Shown piece by piece: positions 9,321 to 18,607 of a DNA stretch of 64,000 nt (the stretch's first letter is position 1; every line of letters starts with the position of its first letter). Origin of the DNA: Acanthaster planci (lineage: Eukaryota; Echinodermata; Asteroidea; Valvatida; Acanthasteridae); contig NW_019091561.1 in NCBI RefSeq assembly GCF_001949145.1, positions 484,113 through 548,112 on the forward strand. Reading direction: 5' to 3'. The translations under genes and the position numbers were made by a program. Under the pieces are notes generated by a model that was not told the origin of the DNA, did not search any database, and saw nothing but the letters and a program-made list of their open reading frames with translations.

Positions 9321-10708
9321 CATAAGTACACATCATGCTGTACATGCAGCATGCTCATCATACACGAAACAGACCCCACAAAACCTTGAAAAATGTGTAT
9401 TTGATGTCAGTCTCTTACCTTTTGTATGACTGTTGCCTGTGTTTCGTGTATCATGCAATTTTTATTGCTGGGTGTAATTTTTCTGCCAATATCTGTTGTT
9501 GCCACAAATTGAAAAACTGCATATACATGTATGTACATGTGCAAATTTTAAATTTGTGCACTTTCAAAGATTGCTCTCCATATTTTGTACAGAAATATGA
9601 AAGGGCTGTGTAGCAATGTGATCAGGATATAAACAAAAATATAATATATAATCAGTGCTCTGAATTATGAAATTGCCCTGACGAAGGTACCCAGTTACTG
9701 AAAACTCAGGAAACATATAAAAACCAGCGTTTTAACGCTGTTGAAAGACGTCAGCATTAATTTTTATTGAAATTTTTAAAACTTGTTTTTCTAACTTGCT
9801 GATAAAAATTTTAGGGTCGCGCCGAAAAGTAAGGGTTGGTCAGGAAACCGAAACCAGAGGTATTTTTTTAGGGGTGGGGGGCTTATCAAGTTTTCTGTCT
9901 TTAACTGACCACAGTTAGAAAGCATTTGATACACAAAGCCACGTGCAAACAGCACCCTCTTCTGATTGGAAAAATTTTCACTTGTTCACCATGGACGTGC
10001 AGAGGTCCAAAAGTAAGCAAAAAGTAGCATTTTTTGCCAAACATAAGCAACCCACATGAGAGGAGAGGCAGAGCAGAGAGATTTTGATCCCGGCTCCTTG
10101 ACCAGTTACTCATGCGACTTTTAACTAACATACATGCCTCTTTATTTATTGATACCATCAGCCAATTATTTTCTGAAATGTCAAATTCTGTATTGTAAGC
10201 TGATAACAAGTTTTGGGTTTTAATATTTTTTTTATATACGGGCTAGTAAAATTCTAAACGGGCTAGCAAAATATCCATTTAACTAGCCCAGTGGGCTAGC
10301 CAGGAAGAAGTTAGTGCAAGGCCTGTAAATGTGTTGTTTTCTATACCCTAGTATCCTTAAAGAAAGATATTCATTATACCAAATTGTTCAACCAATCATA
10401 TGCTGTATTCCTCTGCGTGAAAACCTTGATAATTTACATAATAAAAGTAACAGGGGCTCGTCAACCCCCGAATGTTCACAAAGACTTATTACTTTCAAAA
10501 CATTTGGTATAAAAAGGAGAACTGAAGTTATACTTCCAATACATTGGGCATAAAAAGGAATTACATGTATACAATCATAAAAACCATACAAATATGTAAC
10601 GAATATGATAAATTCAGAAGAGTAATCTCCCAACAACAATTCACCTTGTAACAACATGTATGTGGTGTTTTATAATTTCTCACTTTTTGTTTTACTCTGT
10701 TTGTGCAG
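9321..10708. other. Intron 1 remainder, no gene
   Basis: Contains TACATGT runs, a GGGCTAG repeat cluster at about 10240-10310, and a polypyrimidine tract leading to TTTGTGCAG|C at 10708. Confidence 0.5.
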
Positions 10709-10875
10709 CCTAAAGAAGATCAACACTGGGGTGAGTTTGCAAACGTCCAGAGTTCATCCAAGTCCATGCACATAGTTGATATGGACTTAGTTGCTCTAAA
10801 CCCTAAATCTCTTGAGTTGGAAGGACCTCGTTTGCATCTTCTAACAGCACAGCAGAGTACCAGTAAACGGCAACT
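10709..10875 (+). CDS. Host gene exon 2
   Basis: Bounded by TTTGTGCAG|CCT and CAACT|GTAAGT, both strong splice sites. It is open in phase 0 for 55 codons (PKEDQHWGEFANVQSS..., then MHIVDMDLVALNPKSLELEG) and leaves two bases for the next exon. Composition is that of an ordinary soluble protein. No known domain was identified; the HWGEFANVQ segment resembles short acidic-aromatic adaptor motifs only vaguely. Confidence 0.7.
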
Positions 10876-13548
10876 GTAAGTTTTTGCAGTGCTGCTCTCG
10901 TTAATTGCATTTTCTGCACTTGTGATAAAAAAGGCATTGCCCTCCTCCTCAAAATAGCATTCACTTTGTTATAGAGAATTTCTTGAGGCCACTTTGGTTT
11001 ACAGCTTTGCCATCTTGTATCTTAATCAAAGGTACATGTACACCAAGGAAAGACCTACGTGTACATGTACATAAACTGCATAGATGGACCAAGAACAAAG
11101 ATGTGGTGAGAACGTAGCAGGGGGCATGTGGCAAGCCTGTTAAACTGATTTCTTTGTACACCAATAGCTCCAGAACCACAAGTCTGACTGGGATAAAGCA
11201 CAGACAAAAAGCAGTATGTGGGATATGGGAAAGGACACAGTACTGATGAACATTCGTGATGCACAGAACAATGTGCACTTTCTCAAATGATTTTACAATT
11301 TGAGTATTACTATTTTTTTAAAGGTAGTATTTGTTCATGTGTGAAAAGACAAAGGAAGATAAAAGAAAGTGCGAATATATGGGTTGTTTCTCCTGAAAAA
11401 CAAAAATTTTATTTCCAAAATGCCATTTCCAGAAATGGGACAGTGAAATATGCTTACCAGTGAAACATTAAGTTTTGGAAGTGTTCAAAGTCTTGGAAAT
11501 AAGTATGTTACAAAATAAGTACAGTACAATCTGTGTAAATGCTCCAACTGGAAAAAATATAATGTTAACATACTATCAAAAGGTTGTGAAAATAATGATT
11601 GGCAGGTTTCTCCATATTTATAGATTTACAAAGGCATTCCTCATCTTGTGTCAGAATCACTTCGGTTCAAATTAAATTAGAAAAAAATCTTTCTTTTGAT
11701 TGTTGTTGTGTTAAACTTGAAGTGTGAATGCTACCCGTATCAACTGCAACAAATTCTTGAAAAAAATGTAACAATCACCAGCTGGCCCCAAGACAAGCCA
11801 TTGCCATGAGATTAAATTACAGATGTTTGCCGGTATCTTAAGTTCACCAAACACTTACAAATTGATTTGTGTTTCGCAGGGTCTAATTTTTCAGTAAACC
11901 AAGTTTGGCTAAAGAACTTTTAGGCCTAGGCCTACATTTTACATTTCCAAACATCATTTGGCTACCACAACGATATCATCCTGGACCAGGTTCTACCTGG
12001 ACTCAGTGCCAAGTTGGTAAAATGTGATCTCCAGCATATCCACAGCTGTGAACGTGGGGCTTGTATGGTCATGACATGGAGGAATCCATCAGTCACTGCA
12101 GTGGGTGCAGGCCCCATGCTCGACTCAACGGCAGCCCACCACAAGGGGGTTTCGCGACTGGGGCTGCTGTCAGCTTTCTTCTTACAGGTGTCAGCTTCCA
12201 GGCACATTGGATGGCTTGCCCGGCATTGTAGCCATGGAGTGATTTCAACGTTTCTGATCTCCGATGGAAACAAATAAGCCCATAATCTCACTTTTTCACA
12301 AAACATGCAGCATTAGCTCCAAACCAGATAATTCTCTAACTTTTCACGACATATGCACAGTACACAGTGCATCATACATGCATTTTGAAATTGAAATGTC
12401 ACCAAAAATATGAAATTCATGGGTGAGTTTTCATGGCTAAAAAAATTTTAGCTGTTGTACCGTAGTGAAATTAATGAACACTGCACCCTCGTTTGCCAAA
12501 TTTAATAAGGTAGATTTCTGTAAAAAATACCGTTTCGAAAAAGCCTTATTTTTTCCAATACATACTGACAGAATTTATGATTTTATTCAAAAATATGTTG
12601 AAAATTTGACCTTTCATGAATTTACTTTGCAAAGAAATATTTCAATCATTTTAAAAAATATTTATCATTTTGATGAATCCATCTAAGCAACTGGGGTGAC
12701 TAGAAACCGCCAGATACGATGTTGTCGGTGGAAAGAGAGAATGTAATCTTGAGTTTATCATGACGGGGATTAAAAATTATTATTCATAAGTGATAATGAG
12801 GGACGCCATTTCCAATTTTGGTCTGTACATGTACATATCCCTGATGAATATGAGCATGAAAAAGTGTACACAACAAGCGCTCATATTTTTTACGTCCACC
12901 TTGTTCAGTAACTGATAGTAAATGTCCTCATATTTGAACTGCTAATCAACAGTAGTGACTAGTAGGCTGTATGCACGAAAAGGTACCATTCATGGATGTT
13001 CTGAAGGTCACATGTTTGTCCTTTTATTTGCAAATGAGTGATTATTTAAGGGTCGAGTTAATCTTCAAGACATTTGACAATTCAGATATTGTCTTTATCT
13101 ATGACAGAGAATGTTCGGCCACTGAGGCTCTGTCACACAAGGTTCCCTTGACTACAAGCCTTTGTGATGGTCATCCTCCCTTTCAGTGTGGAAGGGTTTA
13201 TATTTGCCTATCCGCCTACCCTTTGTTCCGTCAGTTCTGTTTGAATAGCTCAAGGATGTTTTAATGGTCTTCTCTTTGTTCTGGTTCCGGCTTCACCAAC
13301 CTTGGTGACTCAATCAAGCAGGTTGCTAGTATACACCAACCAACACATAACAGCTTTCTCCGTTACGGTGTGCCAGTCGTTGTGCGACTCCAACTGAGAT
13401 GCGTACAACCGCAGTAGCAGACTTACATGGAGTTTATATACTCAGAACTACAGTTAGCATCCGTATGCTTCTACCATTCTGTCGTCAGTGCTATATCCAC
13501 TATGGTTGTCCCTGATTACTCCACTCCCTTTGACAACACTGCCCTCAG
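10876..13548. other. Start of a 24-kb intron, no supported gene
   Basis: AT-rich. An open frame at 11962-12306 minus shows no recognised motif and was not accepted. TACATGT motifs recur. Confidence 0.45.
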
Positions 13549-13750
13549 GTATCTTCTCTTAGTACATGTACATGTACAGTGTAGATATTGAACGTTCCCC
13601 TCTGAGACAACTCATTCATTGGTGGTGCCTGTCTTGTATCCTGGAGCTCTTCTTCAAATGTTTTCCTTCCGGGCTGTTCATCGAGCCTCATCATCACTTA
13701 CCTTGGTGAAGCTGCCCTTTTTATCTCTAGTAACTCTTCATTCCGAGGCA
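13549..13750. repeat. Dispersed repeat, copy 1
   Basis: About 170 bp (TATCTTCTC..., CCTCTGAGACAACTCATTCA, then GCTCTTCTTCAAATG) is similar in the same orientation to 34131-34300. Family unknown; indels shift the frame, so coding potential is unclear. Confidence 0.65.
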
Positions 13751-13806
13751 TTTGGATTTTACCGGGCTGTTCACTGGGGTTGGTGCTGAGCTCACTTCGT
13801 TCGGGC

Positions 13807-14316
13807 TCACTTTTGCTTCGCTTGTTGACATGGTCTTTTATAATAAGAGAGCTTTTTGTTAAACTGCAGATGCTTTGTTGTAATTAGCATAGCTGCCAAT
13901 GGTGATAGATATACCCCGTATTTATAACAAACTTCACTAAGTAAGTGGCCCATCGTCTGACTAACAATCGGGTCGTCATTCAGGTCTTTTGTCAGCGCTT
14001 CTTCTGATTTTAAATTTATATTCATTCCGAGTACATCAACAGGAGAAGCTATTCCTAATAAACGTGAGTACAGGCTTAGGATTGCATTACCGAGCGTGTT
14101 CACGATTTCTTTACCGAATTTAACTTCGTACAGATTGAAAAGCTTTTCTTGGTCTTTTGGAGTTAAAGTTTCGATTTCTTTGACAGAATATTCTTTACCT
14201 AAATATTTTTTAGATTCGCCAGAGGCTATTATTGAGCAAAGTCTATCTTTTACGTTAGGTTTGGATTCGGTTGCGTCGACTTTTGATTCGGCCAGGATGC
14301 TTTTGATATCGTCCAT
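13807..14316 (-). CDS. Unrecognised Polinton-associated protein, 169 aa
   Basis: Intact ATG-to-stop frame starting MDDIKSILAESK. The N-terminal half is charged and helical (EIETLTPKDQEKLFNLYEVK); the C-terminal half is more hydrophobic (YKYGVYLSPLAAMLITT). There is no catalytic signature. Its position at one end of the element and its open frame suggest a structural or accessory protein. The codon usage is AT-rich like its neighbours. Confidence 0.6.
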   Translation of the reverse strand: MDDIKSILAESKVDATESKPNVKDRLCSIIASGESKKYLGKEYSVKEIETLTPKDQEKLFNLYEVKFGKEIVNTLGNAILSLYSRLLGIASPVDVLGMNINLKSEEALTKDLNDDPIVSQTMGHLLSEVCYKYGVYLSPLAAMLITTKHLQFNKKLSYYKRPCQQAKQK

Positions 14317-14533
14317 TTAAATATACGGTTTTTAAAATTGTTAAAGGTGTGCTTGAAGCGTAGGTATTCAATTGTGTATTACGTTAGATTAGCTGCTATA
14401 GTTAGTTGAATAACTAGTTGAATGTATTCAAGTAGGGTTATCATTTAATTATAACTAAAATAAAAATTGCCTATAGCCAGACTGCGTTAGCCCAGCTGTA
14501 ACAAAGGGTAAGTAATTGGCAACTAAGTTTAAA

Positions 14534-15370
14534 TTAGTTTCTCACGTGATGCAAATATTCTATTATTAGCTTATCAGATTTCCTTAAATTATTGCAGCTG
14601 TGGCAGGCCAATACGCAATTTGATTTAATGTAACCGATAGAATTATCTAATCGTTCGATAGTACACAAGTCGTCTTGATTTTTTAAAAATTGCATCTTGA
14701 CTTTACAATCTGGGTAAAAGCAATATGGGTAATCTTCAATAAACCAACCATGCCAACGACATGAATCAGTATCTATAAAGCGATCGGGATCAAAGCGATT
14801 GTACTTTTTATCTTCAGAGCAACAGTGGCTGATCCAACCTCTAATCGTTACTTCAATTGGGTCGCTGCACACTTTACAGCATTTTCTATATTTTTTATAT
14901 GCACAGATATCATTTCCTTTGCACTCTTTACAAGCATATTTCTGCTTTCCGTGTTCACAAATTCCATTTCCTTTGCACTCTTTACAAGCATATTTCTGCT
15001 TCCCGTGTTCACAAATTCCATTTCCTTTGCACTCTTTACAAGCGTATTTCTGCTTCCCGTGTTCGCAAATACCATTTCCATTACAGTCTTTACAAGTGTA
15101 TCTTATTTGCCCGTGTTTGCATATTGATGACCTGCCACATTGGATGCTTTGCCAATTTAATATCCCGTGTGTACAAAGAGAAGGACCTCCACATTCGGTG
15201 CACATGTTTTTTCGTGTGCCGTGGGGGCATCTGTTTATCTCTTGATACATCCTTACCTTCTCAATACAATCGTTACATGTAATATTTATCTTTCCATTTT
15301 TCCGACTTTTAAAATTGGACGTATCTCTGTCGCATTGACACTTAACCCATTTTTTCCGGTTTTGGAACAT
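14534..15370 (-). CDS. HNH-type endonuclease with tandem C-x-H-G zinc repeats
   Basis: Intact 278-codon frame. Residues about 45-160 hold a run of zinc-binding units of the form CxHGxxxxxCxxC (for example ICEHGKQKYACKECKGNG); the central three are nearly identical 18-residue copies. Residues about 165-275 form a C-terminal domain with CYFYPDCKVKM, then CTIERLDNSIGY and NCVLACHSCNNLRKS, which fits an HNH/His-Me nuclease with structural cysteines. The zinc repeats presumably bind DNA. Such proteins occur in Polintons and large DNA viruses. One of the few uninterrupted genes in the element. Confidence 0.75.
   Translation of the reverse strand: MFQNRKKWVKCQCDRDTSNFKSRKNGKINITCNDCIEKVRMYQEINRCPHGTRKNMCTECGGPSLCTHGILNWQSIQCGRSSICKHGQIRYTCKDCNGNGICEHGKQKYACKECKGNGICEHGKQKYACKECKGNGICEHGKQKYACKECKGNDICAYKKYRKCCKVCSDPIEVTIRGWISHCCSEDKKYNRFDPDRFIDTDSCRWHGWFIEDYPYCFYPDCKVKMQFLKNQDDLCTIERLDNSIGYIKSNCVLACHSCNNLRKSDKLIIEYLHHVRN
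14927..15110. repeat. 54-bp tandem repeat within the HNH gene
   Basis: Units begin TTTACAAGCA at 14927, 14981 and 15035 with a diverged fourth at 15089. Each encodes one 18-residue zinc unit. Near-identity between adjacent units indicates recent expansion or gene conversion. Confidence 0.9.
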
Positions 15371-15410
15371 CTTATTTTTTATTGTTAATCATTTTATTCT
15401 TAATTTTTTC

Positions 15411-16010
15411 TCACGATAAATAATAAGATACAGGTGGTTCCGTATTCAATGGCGGCTTGCTAAATTTAACATCGCGTAAATATTTTTTAATCTGCTCTCT
15501 TTTCTCGTCGGGTACCACATCATTTTTGTCCAAACATTCGTCTAAGCTATTCCTATCCTTGCAATGGAATAAAGCTGTCTAGGCGGTATTTTCCTGGTAG
15601 TCTTTGAGCACTGAATTGTACTTTTGGCTAAGTAACCAACAGCTATGCAAATAATGTCTACCGCTGAAGGCCATCCTACTCAAAGCGCATGTGTTACTTC
15701 TTTCTATATTTAATAAACTGGTCAGCTGCGCAGTCGTCGATTATAAAAAACGTATTTATTCCATAAAATAATTTTTGGTAAAGTTCGATCGCTTCATTTA
15801 ATTCAAGTCTTTCTTGATTCAGGTCACATAAATAAACGTTGTCGTCCACGTAAATCCATAAACGATCTAAATACATTTTATTCTTAAGTAAAGTCGTACA
15901 AATAATCACGATCGCTTCAAATGTGAACCTATATTTATTTTCTAATAATTTTAATATCCAATTTGTTTTACCGGACCCGGTCTTACCAATAAGCTCTTGA
16001 TTGTTTGATC
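15411..16010 (-). pseudogene. Polinton genome-packaging ATPase (FtsK/HerA type)
   Basis: Walker A GKTGSGKTNW lies near the start, Walker B FFIIDDCAA follows, then a downstream SGRHYLHSCWLLSQ segment typical of these ATPases. The family pumps DNA into capsids. The normal N-terminus is missing because the gene is joined directly to capsid sequence at about 16010. A frameshift near 15690 and an in-frame TAG further downstream disrupt it. The C-terminal tail to TGA at 15411-15413 is readable (KREQIKKYLRDVKF). Confidence 0.85.
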
Positions 16011-16748
16011 GATGCAAATGTTCCATAACTTGTCTGAGTTGTTTACCGCTTGTTTTTTCCACGAGTGAGTCCGGTCAAATAGATAATAAACGAGCCCCTT
16101 ATGGTTGATCCTCAATGTTTGCGCCAGATCTTGATTGGTTACTACTTCATATTCCAAAGTCAAATCCGAAATTACATATTCTGTGGCTGTGTCTGACAAG
16201 TTAACAACTTTGTTGTGCCCGTTAAAAGTCAATTGATACGTCAGAGGCTCTTTAAACCCTGGCGGATAGAAATGCCCTTGATCCGTCAACATCGGCGTGT
16301 ATAAAGGAATCGCGTATCGATTTTTAAAAGCGTTGGCAATTGCTTTATCTTTACTGTTTTTCAAAGCAGCATTAGCATCGCCAGCACTGAGTCATAATTT
16401 TGCGACCTTTTTCCTTTTCCAAACCAAAGTACGCCATATTTTTCATCTGCGACAGAGGCATCCAATTGTCTTTAAAATTATGAAACACGTCTGCATCTTG
16501 GTAACTGACGATTTTATTTCCTTGTAAGCTTACGTTGATTTCCGAGATTAAATTTCGTGCCACGTTGTCATACACCGTCCGGTTATCATCTGAAGCTCCG
16601 TCTAGATCGAGTTTAAAAGCCAACTTTGCCATGCCAGGTACAATTACGTCGTCCATGCCTAAAATGGTTACTTCCCGTGTTTCGCCCTTGATTGCGCAAG
16701 TACTTTAAGTATGCAACTCGAGTTTAGTTTTTTAGTGTGATGGGACAT
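16005..16748 (-). pseudogene. Polinton major capsid protein, N-terminal part
   Basis: Motifs in order match the Polinton double-jelly-roll capsid family: MDDVIVPGMAKLAFKLDLD, NLISEINVSLQGNKIVS, a DADVFHNF segment, RYAIPLYTPMLTD, LTYQLTFNGHNKVV and a NSDKLWNI segment. A possible start ATG is at 16748. There are frameshifts near 16660-16700 and 16370. Only about 240 residues remain of a protein usually more than twice as long, since the C-terminal part is deleted at the junction with the ATPase gene. Confidence 0.8.
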
Positions 16749-16789
16749 ATTAGTTTTATATTATATGATTTTTATTCTACTGAAATATT

Positions 16790-16993
16790 TTAAAAAGAAA
16801 AGAAAAACATGATTAACGTTAAGCCCACTGCAAAAAATAAATCTTCGTATTCTTTTCTAAACATTTCGGATTGGATCTCTAATACCATATCACCGATGTG
16901 ATCGATATCGGCACGTATGTCACCCAGGATTTGCTCGATTTTGCTTAGGTCGGCTTGAATTTCTGACATTTGATCTTTAATTTCACTATTCAT
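16790..16993 (-). CDS. Small coiled-coil protein with C-terminal membrane segment
   Basis: 67 codons, ATG to stop. Residues 1-50 form amphipathic heptads (SEIQADLSKIEQILGDIRAD); residues 51-67 are hydrophobic (FFAVGLTLIMFFFSF). Intact and located between capsid and integrase-side genes. Likely a minor virion or membrane-associated protein of the Polinton. Function inferred only from layout. Confidence 0.5.
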   Translation of the reverse strand: MNSEIKDQMSEIQADLSKIEQILGDIRADIDHIGDMVLEIQSEMFRKEYEDLFFAVGLTLIMFFFSF

Positions 16994-17013
16994 TTAATTT
17001 ACTTATTTTAGAT

Positions 17014-17435
17014 ATGGCTAGTGCTTTAATGATGGTTGGAGGAGCTATAGTAAACGCCTTGGCATTCACGGGCTCAAATTTTTTATTTGGTAGTCCAGCT
17101 ATAAAAGTAAAGTCGACGAAGAAAGAAAGCATCACGATGTAGCCCTGGAGCAATTGGTGCAAGCGAAGGAATCCTTGGAACAAAACCGCGTACACATGCT
17201 AGACTTTTTAAACGAACGAATGCGACAAGAACGCGCCAGTCAGCAAACATTTGTAAACGTGGACAAAGCATTAAGAGCTTACAGCGAATTGACCGGTAAA
17301 AATGTCATGCCGTTACCACCATAACCTAAATTATCTGATTTCTACAAGCCTTCCGAGGATCAAAAAATTCGCGAGTTTGTTTGGATTATAGGTGGGACGG
17401 CCTTAGTAGGTTTCTTAGCTTATCGATTTGCGTAA
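17014..17435 (+). pseudogene. Conserved Polinton minor structural-type protein
   Basis: Reads MASALMMVGGAIVNALAFTG, then after a one-base frameshift ERKHHDVALEQLVQA and RVHMLDFLNERM, then KPSEDQK and a final hydrophobic segment IIGGTALVGFLAY. This order (GGAIVNALAF, R+H..A.EQL..A, R...LDF.N, DFY.PS..QK, terminal membrane helix) is one I recognise from many invertebrate Polintons. The frameshift near 17100 and an in-frame TAA before the last 40 residues inactivate it. Its role in the particle is not established to my knowledge. Confidence 0.7.
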
Positions 17436-17448
17436 CTTTATTTTAAAA

Positions 17449-18454
17449 ATGGAAGAAAATGGAAAACTGTTTTAAAGCCCGCAAGGCTACTGGCGGGGTG
17501 AAAGCGCAGTTGATCATCTACATGAAAAGACCGGTGCAAACAAATCAGTTATTAGAAACTGGCTAAAAAGCAGGCTATTTGGCAAATATATTTACCCGCA
17601 CCAAATTACGTACCGAGACCAATAACTTTGCAATCCGAATTGGTCAAACCAAACGAAGCGCCTCAAATGGATATATTATATTTACCCTGGGACCATGTTA
17701 AAAGAAAAACGTTTAAATACGCTTTAACCGTAGTAGACGTGGGTTCGTGGTATAAAGAAGCAAAACCGTTGATCAGTAAAACCACCGAGCAAGTGAGCGT
17801 AGCGAGCAAGAAAATTTACGAGCGATTACCTCTGACTTGGCCTAAATTCATAATGGTAGACTTGGGATCTGAATTTAAAGGCGAGTTTAAAAAGTTAAAT
17901 ATTAATCATGGGGTAGATATCCAAGTGGGCGAGCCGGGTGTTCATAGATCGCAGGGGATCATGGAAAGGTGTAACCGTACTTTAGCCGAGCATTTATTTG
18001 GTCATTAATACGATCATGAAATGTTAAACATGGGTGAGCGAAACGTGGAATGGGTAGAATGTTTGCCTCAAGTTGTAAAATCGTTAAACGAGGAAAAACG
18101 CGTTTAATCAATGCTTGTTCTTGCAGAAGCCGTCAAATTAGAGTGAAACAAGCACTGAGTGCACCTGTTAAAAGCACGTTGCGTGAATTACCTCCAATAC
18201 CTTCGGTATACCTTTGGTATTTATATTACCCGGGTGAGCAAGAGGGCGGCACTGTCAGAAGGGCAACAGATCCCATCTGGTCAGTGGACGTTTATCAAGT
18301 GGAGAAGCGCACCAGTCAATTTAAACGAGTAAATGGCAAGCGGATAAAAACAGGTCCCACTTTATATTATCTGTTAAACGGGCCAAATAGGAGTTTTGTC
18401 AAAGAGGAACTTCAGGTCGTACCCGAGGATACCGAATTACCGCCTGAGTCTTAA
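17449..18454 (+). pseudogene. Polinton retroviral-type integrase
   Basis: The N-terminal segment SPQGYWRGESAVDHLHEKTG precedes the rve catalytic core. The first Asp is in QMDILYLPWD, the second in MVDLGSEFKG, and the Glu in GIMERCNRTLAEHLFGH, so the DDE triad is present. A C-terminal chromo-like region follows (EGGTVRRATDPIWSVDVY, then SFVKEELQVVPEDTELPP). It would insert the element with a 6-bp duplication. In-frame TAA codons near 17473 and 18006, and frameshifts near 17570 and 18070-18200, make it a pseudogene. Confidence 0.9.
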
Positions 18455-18607
18455 CTGCGCAAAAACTGAATTGAAGGCTTTCTCTTTGTCTTTAAAATTT
18501 GAGTTGTAAACCCAGTGATAAATAAACGATTCGCGTTGTTCTTTTGTTTTAAGCTTAACAGATTGCTTAGCTCGCTCAAGGTCAGTTGCTTTAAATCCTC
18601 TAATTCT

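Noticed and set aside
11962-12306. 114-codon minus-strand frame, possible exon
   Set aside because: No flanking splice sites that fit and no recognised motif.
14799-15282. Long + strand open frames opposite the HNH gene
   Set aside because: Shadows of the tandem repeat in the real gene; Phe/Leu/Cys-rich nonsense.
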